Assembly: GCA_027489245.1 (NCBI GenBank)
Contig: JAIYAC010000001.1
Location: 18,681-82,680 of the forward strand
Length of the DNA: 64,000 nt
From: Neisseriaceae bacterium
GTDB lineage: Bacteria; Pseudomonadota; Gammaproteobacteria; Burkholderiales; Chromobacteriaceae
Reading direction: 5' to 3'
Below the pieces are notes generated by a model, which saw only the letters and a list, made by a program, of their open reading frames with translations, was not told the origin of the DNA and searched no databases. Numbering within the stretch: the first letter of the stretch is position 1; every line of letters begins with the position of its first letter. Of this stretch, positions 56,434-62,894 are shown piece after piece. A program made the position numbers and the translations under genes.

Positions 56434-56862
56434 ATGCCCGCCTGCTACCTGCCCCACCCCGCCGCCACCGCCTGCCCTCTACCGCTATACGGCAGCCGGG
56501 TGCCGGCCGGCTTCCCCTCGCCCGCCGACGACTACCTGGAAGGCCAGCTGGACCTGAACCGCTACCTGATAGACGACAGCGCCGCTTGCTTCATGGTACG
56601 GGTCAGCGGCGACAGCATGCAGGGCGCGGGCATACTCGACGGCGACCTGCTGGTGATCAACCGCAGCCTGGCGGCCCGACACGGCCACATCGTGCTGGCG
56701 GTGGTAGAAGGCGACTTTACCGTGAAACGCCTGCACCAGCAGGGCGGCCGCACCGCGCTACTACCTGACAACCCCGCCTACCCGCCCATCGACATCGGCC
56801 CCGGCCAGGAGCTGCACATCTGGGGCGTGGTCAGCGCCTGCGTGCGGCGCACCCTGCCATGA
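56434..56862 (+). CDS. umuD: DNA polymerase V subunit UmuD
   Basis: S24-family serine peptidase that self-cleaves in the SOS response and then joins UmuC. The protein is 142 residues. The cleavage site is predicted in VPAGFPSPADD (Ala-Gly). The nucleophile Ser is in SGDSMQGAGI and the general-base Lys in FTVKRLHQQ. ATG 56434 has AAAGGAG 6 nt upstream. The stop overlaps the umuC ATG (ATGA). A palindrome upstream probably controls the pair. Confidence 0.95.
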   Translation: MPACYLPHPAATACPLPLYGSRVPAGFPSPADDYLEGQLDLNRYLIDDSAACFMVRVSGDSMQGAGILDGDLLVINRSLAARHGHIVLAVVEGDFTVKRLHQQGGRTALLPDNPAYPPIDIGPGQELHIWGVVSACVRRTLP

Positions 56863-58124
56863 GCAGCCTTGCCCTGGTCGACGGCAACAGCTTCTATACC
56901 AGCTGCGAGCGCGTGTTCCGCCCCGACCTGGCCGGCAAGCCCATCATCGTACTGAGCAATAACGACGGCTGCGTGGTGGCGCGCAGTGCCGAGGCCAAGG
57001 CGCTGGGCATCCCCGGCTTTGCGCCTTACCACCAGGTAGAGGCGCAGTGCCGCCGCCATGGCGTGGCGGTATTCAGCTCCAACTACGCCCTGTACGGCGA
57101 CATGAGCCGGCGCATGATGCAAGTGATTGCGCGCTGGGGTGTCAGCCAGGAGGTATACAGCATCGACGAATGCTTTCTCAGCCTGGACGGCATCCCCGCA
57201 CAGCGCCAGCATGCGGCCAAGCTTCGCGCCGACGTACTGCAGCGCGTCGGCATCCCCTGCTGCGTGGGCATAGGCCGCAGCAAAACGCTGGCCAAGCTGG
57301 CCAACCACGTGGCCAAGACACGGCCGCAATGCCAAGGGGTGTTCGGCTGGGACTGGCTGACACCGCACTACCAGGACCTGCTGCTCAGCCGGCTGGCCGT
57401 GGGCGAGGTATGGGGCATAGGCCGCCAGCTCGCCAGCCGCCTGGCCGCCTGCGGCATACACAGCGCCCTGGCGCTCAAACACGCCGATGCGGCCAACATC
57501 CAGCGCCAGTTCAATGTGGTGGTAGCCCGCACCGTGGCTGAGCTCAACGGCGAAGCCTGCATCGGCCCCGACGACATCCACGCCGACAAACAGCAGCTCA
57601 TCTCCAGCCGCAGCTTTGCCCGGCAGGTAAGCGACTTCGATACCCTGGCCAGCGCCATCAGCCACCACGCCGCGCGCTGCGCCGAAAAACTGCGCCAGCA
57701 GCACGGCCTGGCCAACCTGGTCGGCGTCAGCATCCGCACCAACCGCTTTCGCGAACAAGACCGTCAGTACCGCGGCTGGGTCGTGGTCGCACTGCCCGCC
57801 CCCAGCAGCGACAGCGCCGACCTCACCCGCGCGGCACTGGCCGGCCTGCGCCAGATCTACCGCAGCGACTGCAGCTACAAAAAAGCCGGCGTCGTGCTGA
57901 TGGGGCTGGACAGCACCCTGCACGGCCAGCAAAGCCTGCTGGGCAGTGCGGCCAACCCGCGCCGCCAGCAGCTCATGCACACACTGGACCGCATCAACCG
58001 CCAGTTTGGCCACGGCACGCTCAGGTTGGCCGCAGAAAACCTGCACGACGGCTGGGCCATGCGCCAGGAGCTGCGCTCGCCACGCTGGACCACGCAATGG
58101 GACGAGCTGCCACAGGTACGCTAG
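56859..58124 (+). CDS. umuC: DNA polymerase V catalytic subunit UmuC
   Basis: Y-family translesion polymerase. The protein is 421 residues. Palm motifs are LVDGNSFYTSCERVF and the catalytic SIDECFLSLDG. The little-finger region (about 240-350) contains SSRSFARQV. The C-terminal domain (about 360-420) probably holds the UmuD'-binding and clamp contacts. Overlaps umuD by 4 bp. Confidence 0.96.
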   Translation: MSSLALVDGNSFYTSCERVFRPDLAGKPIIVLSNNDGCVVARSAEAKALGIPGFAPYHQVEAQCRRHGVAVFSSNYALYGDMSRRMMQVIARWGVSQEVYSIDECFLSLDGIPAQRQHAAKLRADVLQRVGIPCCVGIGRSKTLAKLANHVAKTRPQCQGVFGWDWLTPHYQDLLLSRLAVGEVWGIGRQLASRLAACGIHSALALKHADAANIQRQFNVVVARTVAELNGEACIGPDDIHADKQQLISSRSFARQVSDFDTLASAISHHAARCAEKLRQQHGLANLVGVSIRTNRFREQDRQYRGWVVVALPAPSSDSADLTRAALAGLRQIYRSDCSYKKAGVVLMGLDSTLHGQQSLLGSAANPRRQQLMHTLDRINRQFGHGTLRLAAENLHDGWAMRQELRSPRWTTQWDELPQVR

Positions 58125-58373
58125 GGCGCAGCGCATCAGTTGAGAAAAAATAAAAGTTTACACAAGAAAGTAATGATTTAACTCACACATCATCCTGTCG
58201 CAAGCTAGGGCCTGTTAACGCTATTGTTGATGCAGCGGCGCTTGGCAGGCGGCGGCAATGCGCGAAAAACCGGGCGCAGCAGGGCGACCCCTGCCAGCAC
58301 GGTTTGACAAAGCAGTGCCCTGCACTGCCGCGCCCCACCCGCCGCACAGCGCGCCACCGCCACAGGAACCACC
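58125..58373. other. Intergenic stretch between umuC and the FAD oxidase
   Basis: This 249-bp stretch has no gene that I can support. Its left third is AT-rich (58140-58190) and may hold a promoter. A segment starting GGGCCTGTTAAC near 58206 looks a little like an insertion-sequence end, but no matching end or transposase is present. Confidence 0.5.
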
Positions 58374-59681
58374 ATGAACGCACGCCACCAACACGCCAGC
58401 CAGCCACGCAGCCCCTCCTACTACAGCGCCACCATCGCCCAGGAAAGCGATTACCCCACGCTACAAGGCACCGTAGACGCCGACGTCGCCATTATCGGCG
58501 GCGGCTTTACCGGCGTCGCCACCGCCGTAGAGCTGGCCGAGCGCGGCCTGCGCGTAGTACTGCTGGAACAAAACAAGATAGGCTGGGGCGCCAGCGGCCG
58601 AAATGGCGGCCAGGTAACCGGTAGCCTGTCCGGCGACGGCGCCATGCGCCAGCAGATGCGGCCAACCCTGGGCCAGGACGTAGACGACTTCATCTGGCAG
58701 CTACGCTGGCGCGGCCACGACATCATCCAGCAGCGCGTCGCGCGCTACGGCATTGCCTGCGACCTCAAGCACGGCCACCTGCACGCCGCCATGAAGCCCG
58801 CCCACATGGCCGAGCTGCAAGCCAGCTACGACGAAGCACAACGGCGCGGCATGGGCGACGACGTAACCCTGCTGGACGCCGCCGGCGTACGCCAGCATCT
58901 GGCCACCGACCTGTACTGCGGCGCCCTGAAAAACCGCCGCAACCTGCACCTGCACCCGCTCAACCTGTGCCTGGGCGAAGCCCGCGCCGCCGCCAGCCTG
59001 GGCGCACAGCTATACGAACACACCGAAGTGCTGGACATCGTGCACGGCAGCCGCCCTGCCATCGTCACCGCGCAAGGCCGCGTCAACGCCCGCCACATCC
59101 TGCTGGCCGGCGACGTGTACCACAAGCTGGCACAGGACAAACTGGGCGGCAAGATCTTCCCCGCCATGGGCGGCATCGTCACCACCCGCCCGCTGGGCGA
59201 GCTGGCCAAAACGCTGAACCCGCACGACCTGGCGGTATACGACTGCCGCTTTGTGCTGGACTATTACCGCATGACCGCCGACGGCCGCCTGCTGTTTGGC
59301 GGCGGCGCCAACTACAGCGGCCGCGACTCGCGCGACATCGCCGCCGAGCTGCGCCCCTGCATAGAGCGCACCTTCCCGCAGCTGAAAGGGGTGGAAATCG
59401 ACTACCAGTGGAGCTGCGCCATGGGCATTGTGGTGAACCGCATCCCGCAGCTGGGCAAGCTATCGGACAACGTATGGTACTGCCAGGGCTACTCCGGCCA
59501 CGGCGTAGCCACCAGCCACATCATGGGCGAAATCATGGCCGAAGCCATCACCGGCACCCTGGGCCAGTTCGACACCTTTGCCGCCTGCAAACACATCCGC
59601 GTACCGCTGGGCAGCAAGCTGGGCAACCCGCTACTGGCCGCCGGCATGTGGTACTACCAGATGCTGGAAAAGCTGCGCTAA
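58374..59681 (+). CDS. FAD-dependent amine oxidoreductase (PuuB/DadA-like)
   Basis: A 435-residue flavoenzyme of the DAO family, most like gamma-glutamylputrescine oxidase. FAD motif VAIIGGGFTGVATAVELAERG is given in parts: VAIIGGGFTG and ATAVELAERG. Then LLEQNKIGWGASGRNGGQVT and the C-terminal GYSGHGVATSHIMGE. This would complement the distant ligase/aminotransferase genes at 10-13 kb in amine catabolism (inference). It directly borders the CDI remnant block. A GCGGCCAAC word lies in frame RP at 58658. Confidence 0.85.
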   Translation: MNARHQHASQPRSPSYYSATIAQESDYPTLQGTVDADVAIIGGGFTGVATAVELAERGLRVVLLEQNKIGWGASGRNGGQVTGSLSGDGAMRQQMRPTLGQDVDDFIWQLRWRGHDIIQQRVARYGIACDLKHGHLHAAMKPAHMAELQASYDEAQRRGMGDDVTLLDAAGVRQHLATDLYCGALKNRRNLHLHPLNLCLGEARAAASLGAQLYEHTEVLDIVHGSRPAIVTAQGRVNARHILLAGDVYHKLAQDKLGGKIFPAMGGIVTTRPLGELAKTLNPHDLAVYDCRFVLDYYRMTADGRLLFGGGANYSGRDSRDIAAELRPCIERTFPQLKGVEIDYQWSCAMGIVVNRIPQLGKLSDNVWYCQGYSGHGVATSHIMGEIMAEAITGTLGQFDTFAACKHIRVPLGSKLGNPLLAAGMWYYQMLEKLR

Positions 59682-59689
59682 GGCGGCCA

Positions 59690-59870
59690 CCCGCCACAAA
59701 GTGACCCGGCCAACGCACACTGCGGCCAACGTTGGCCGCAAGCTTGTTGCCACTGGCCTGCGCGCCGGCAAGGGTGGTGTCGCGGCCGCTGTTCAGCGGT
59801 GAAGGTTTGCCCGGCGGTGAGGTTGGTTTCGATGTAAATGTCGGTGTCGGCGTGTTCGATGCACACACTC
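59690..59870 (-). pseudogene. Remnant of a CdiA/FHA hemagglutinin-repeat segment
   Basis: Reading the minus strand, one frame gives DTDIYIETNLTAGQTF and another frame continues NSGRDTTLAGAQASGNKLAANVG, the wording of FHA/CdiA hemagglutinin repeats. A frameshift lies between the two. Nothing upstream or downstream connects it to an intact gene. Confidence 0.6.
59721..59740. repeat. Perfect palindrome of two repeat words
   Basis: TGCGGCCAACGTTGGCCGCA is a 20-bp palindrome made of two opposed GCGGCCAAC words (59722-59730 and 59731-59739). It lies inside the FHA remnant. Confidence 0.85.
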
Positions 59871-59899
59871 TTCGCCCCTAACCCAGCTCACATTGACCA

Positions 59900-60127
59900 T
59901 TACATCAAGCAATCGCCCATGCGCGCATAAAGTCGTATGGGTCGGGGTAAGCCGGCAGCGGGTGATGGGGTAGCCGAGAAAGCTCCCGCCTGCGACATCT
60001 GCTTTCCATCCATCACCACGGTCACGGTGCCATTTGCGCTCTGGAGTACCAGATCAAAGCCTTTGTTGGCACCGTATGTCGCGTAATCGGAATACCTTTT
60101 GGGTAACTTTATTCTTCCGCTGGAGAA
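59900..60127 (-). pseudogene. Remnant of a nuclease-like toxin C-terminus (module 4)
   Basis: An open frame of 75 codons without a start, running from the immunity stop at 60128. It reads GRIKLPKRYSDYATYGANKG and FDLVLQSANGTVTVVMDGKQ. The D...DxKQ pattern resembles restriction-endonuclease-fold CDI toxins. The end looks frameshifted: YPDPYDFMRAWAIA is readable in a neighbouring frame. Confidence 0.55.
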
Positions 60128-60433
60128 TTACTGACGGAAAAAATGCTGACCAAGTGCAACTACATACTCATCCCCAAGCTCCTGCTGAAGTAGCTCTGCG
60201 AGCTCTCTACCTTCATGTAAAAATCCCAATTCCTCCTCGATGGATTCAAATCCAGAATTGACAGGATCATCCTTATTAAATGCACTGTCAAATCTCAATG
60301 CCCAAGCATTAATTTTACTCGAAAGACAAGGTGAAATAGGCAACTCACTAGGGTTTATATTGCCAACAGAGTCAAGACCTGCCTTCCAGAGCGGAAAGCA
60401 CTGATACTCCGCAAAAAATTCTATAGTTATCAT
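60128..60433 (-). CDS. Orphan CDI-type immunity protein (module 3)
   Basis: A 101-residue acidic protein (MITIEFFAEYQCFPLWKAG..., ending VVALGQHFFRQ). Its ATG overlaps the stop of a truncated toxin tail (ATGA at 60433-60430), the organisation seen in the two other pairs of the locus. The DNA is visibly more AT-rich than the core genes. Family not recognised. It could protect against toxins of neighbours that still carry the matching domain (inference). Confidence 0.7.
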   Translation of the reverse strand: MITIEFFAEYQCFPLWKAGLDSVGNINPSELPISPCLSSKINAWALRFDSAFNKDDPVNSGFESIEEELGFLHEGRELAELLQQELGDEYVVALGQHFFRQ

Positions 60434-60573
60434 TTTGGACCAACCTTTCCTGCGTGGTTTGTCCCCACAATAAAACCGTGGCCACTGGCATTTTGCAAAG
60501 GCTGAAACTTCAGCGTGGTTTTTTCGTTTAGCAGCTGCAGTGCTCGCCTAGAATAGGAAAGATATCTTAGTAT
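60430..60573 (-). pseudogene. Truncated toxin tail (module 3)
   Basis: An open frame of 47 codons, without a start, ending KFQPLQNASGHGFIVGTNHA then GKVGPK and a TGA that overlaps the immunity ATG. The rest of the toxin domain and its pretoxin part are missing. Confidence 0.6.
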
Positions 60574-60577
60574 TTAA

Positions 60578-60829
60578 TTAAGATATTCTGGATCTATTTA
60601 TCACATCCAACAAGCCCTCCAAATTACGCCCATATTGTGTAGGTTCAAAATTTTCATCAATTCCTTCCATCATGAATTCTTCATTTATCAAATTACACAG
60701 CACGGCCATATATTTATCATCAATACTACCCTGCAATACACTTTCAAATGCAATGACATACATTCCGTCACTCTTATCTCTCAGAAAAGCTAGCAATTCC
60801 CTCTGCTCACTATTTAAAGAAAAATTCAT
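60578..60829 (-). CDS. Orphan CDI immunity protein (module 2)
   Basis: An 83-residue acidic helical protein (MNFSLNSEQRELLAFLRDKS...). ATG 60829 overlaps the toxin stop by 4 bp. A longer frame to 60859 would overlap the toxin more and is less likely. No family recognised. It is expected to bind and block the module 2 toxin. Confidence 0.7.
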   Translation of the reverse strand: MNFSLNSEQRELLAFLRDKSDGMYVIAFESVLQGSIDDKYMAVLCNLINEEFMMEGIDENFEPTQYGRNLEGLLDVINRSRIS

Positions 60830-62028
60830 TTTGCCACTCCCAATGAATTTACAGCCCAAGCAGTAACCACCTTACCATCTGCATTCACCACCACCGCAGC
60901 ATCCTTCCCAATATATCTAAAAGTTGGGCCATATTTACTTGGAACATATTGAATTGCTACCGGATTAGAAAAAGCATACATGATGGCAGCCTTATTTACA
61001 CCTATCCCAGAATCTCTACTTGCTATTTGCGCAATAGCATGATCCGAATAACTTGTAATCTGTGTTGGCGCTCGAACTCCAGCAGCCTGCTCTGCAGATA
61101 GCTGCATATTCAATCGAGCTGCTTGAGAAGAACTAACAATGAGTCCATTTGCACTTGCAAGTTCAGGCTTTTCAACTGACTCAACAACGGCATCAACCCT
61201 CCCCACGGCTGATACCGGCGGCTGCCCTACCACTGCTGGCGCGCTCTCTGCACCCACAGTCTGCCCACCCGCCGCCGGTTTCACCGCCAGCGCAGGCCGG
61301 CCGTTACCACCGACTGACAACGCCAGGTCTGGCAGAATCTGCGCCGTTTGCGTCATGAACACATCGATGGCGCTAGCCGATGCACCCAGTTTCTCAAACT
61401 GCTCCGTGGCCGTGTTGATATCACGTACTTGCTCGTTGTATGTAGCCAGCAGCAGCGCGCGCTCCTGCGGGGTCTTGGCCATGCCCAGCGCGCTGGAGAT
61501 AAAGGACAGGCTTTCCTGCAAGCCATTTAGTGTGCTGGCGCACACCGCCAGGCTGGCACCGCCGCCGCAACGCTCGGCCACGACCTTATCCCAGTATTGT
61601 TCCTGCTGCTGTATCTCCTGGCTGAGCTGCGCCACATCACAACGGCCCGCGCAGGCGCGCAGCGTTTGCATCAGGGTGGCCGCAGCACGGGTGTTGAGCG
61701 AGTTATTCTCCACCTCATTCTTCGCCCCCTGCCCGCCCGCCAGCGCCGAGGCGGCGTTGCCACCGGCCAGGCCACCTGCCAGGCTGCCGGCCAGCGTGGT
61801 GAGGGCGGACACGGTGTCTTTCTGGCTTTCGGTGAGGTTGGCCGCGTCGCTGCCGTACAGGTTTTGCGCCAAGGTGGCAGCGATGAGCGGGGCGCTGCCG
61901 GCACCGGCTGCCCCGGCTACGGCGTTATCGCCTTTGGCGGCGGCCAGGGCGTGCGCTATGGCGTTGGCAGCGGTGTTGACTTGGCCGGTGGCTGGGTCGG
62001 TGGTAAGTTGCTTGATCTGCGTGGCAAA
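60826..62028 (-). pseudogene. Orphan cdiA C-terminal toxin module (module 2)
   Basis: A frame open from 62028 (just after an in-frame TAA) to 60826, with no good start, so it is a 5'-truncated copy of a cdiA 3' end. It has a pretoxin part (SQKDTVSALTTLAGSLAGG) and the VENN motif in KNEVENNSLNTRA. A long variable part follows, and the end ITSYSDHAIAQIASRDSG to VNADGKVVTAWAVNS. The His/Arg/Thr pattern of that end resembles small RNase toxins of the BECR type, weakly. It can become active by recombining into an upstream cdiA. Confidence 0.65.
61701..61824. repeat. 124-bp repeat, copy 1 (cdiA pretoxin/VENN)
   Basis: Identical to 63877-64000 except A at 61809 against C at 63985. Its left edge is exactly the Asn-Asn of VENN. 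The true copy may extend beyond the window on the other side. Confidence 0.95.
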
Positions 62029-62084
62029 TTAAAATATGGCAGCAAGCATTTGGCCTATTTTCTAACGTTGACGTGATTACACAT

Positions 62085-62894
62085 TTACTTAAGCAAACGC
62101 TTCAGCTTATCAAACCAGGTTTGACGTGGGGGCTGCCAGCCTGGCAACAAAAAATCGTACTCAACTTCATAGTGATCCAACGGCTTAACAGGCATCAATG
62201 CCATCGGGACTAGCGGATGATCTATCTGCACTTCAATGCCCTTAATCCAGCAGAGTTTTGCGCACATGACAGCCCAAGTATGCAAAAATTCACCCCTCAG
62301 GGTGTCTGATATTTTACACCTTGCCAAACCAGCAATATGCACCTCCAACTCGGCCTTATCACCATTCAAAAATAATGAGAAAAAATCTCGACCAGAGATC
62401 AATTCTTCTCTGAATGGCTTTCCACATTTTTCACGACCCAGCTCTATCATATTCTCAACACAAGCATAATCATCTCTCAACAAAGCCTGCCACATTGCCG
62501 TATAAAAGTGATAAGTTTTAGGATCATTTTTATGTGCCAAACTTGCATTTCCGATAGCGGCAATACGATCGCAACTATCAGACAGTAAAGCAAAAGCACA
62601 ATCAGAGGAAGGCAGACCAATATGACGAAAATCAGGGTTGTGACCTGCCATATTTGCAGCCTCAGTCAAGATACTATTCATGAAAAAATGCTGACGCATG
62701 CCATCACAATCACCATCATAAAAAAACTTCCAAAAAGCCACCAACTCATGCCAAGTTGCAATATCAGAAAGTACCGCTCCTCTATTAACTCTTGGATAGC
62801 CCCCCACATACAAGTCAATAGAATCACCCCTTGATTTTTCATACAATTTCAAAAGAGAAGTCAGTTTACTCTTTCTATCAATATTGCTTTTCAT
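62085..62894 (-). CDS. cdiI: CDI immunity protein, Imm49-like (module 1)
   Basis: A 269-residue protein with the helical layout of Imm49 immunity proteins (for example HELVAFWKFFYDGDCDGM, YHFYTAMWQALLRDDY). The ATG (62894-62892) overlaps the toxin TGA by 4 bp, so it is translated with cdiA. Expected to neutralise the adjacent toxin in the cytoplasm. Family assignment is by eye and only moderately sure. Confidence 0.75.
   Translation of the reverse strand: MKSNIDRKSKLTSLLKLYEKSRGDSIDLYVGGYPRVNRGAVLSDIATWHELVAFWKFFYDGDCDGMRQHFFMNSILTEAANMAGHNPDFRHIGLPSSDCAFALLSDSCDRIAAIGNASLAHKNDPKTYHFYTAMWQALLRDDYACVENMIELGREKCGKPFREELISGRDFFSLFLNGDKAELEVHIAGLARCKISDTLRGEFLHTWAVMCAKLCWIKGIEVQIDHPLVPMALMPVKPLDHYEVEYDFLLPGWQPPRQTWFDKLKRLLK

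Noticed and set aside
56240..56434. LexA box CTGT-N8-ACAG for umuDC
   Set aside because: No such pattern was found in the upstream region; only the TTTGATT/AATCAAA palindrome.
58200..58240. Insertion-sequence end near GGGCCTGTTAAC
   Set aside because: No partner inverted repeat, target duplication or transposase nearby.
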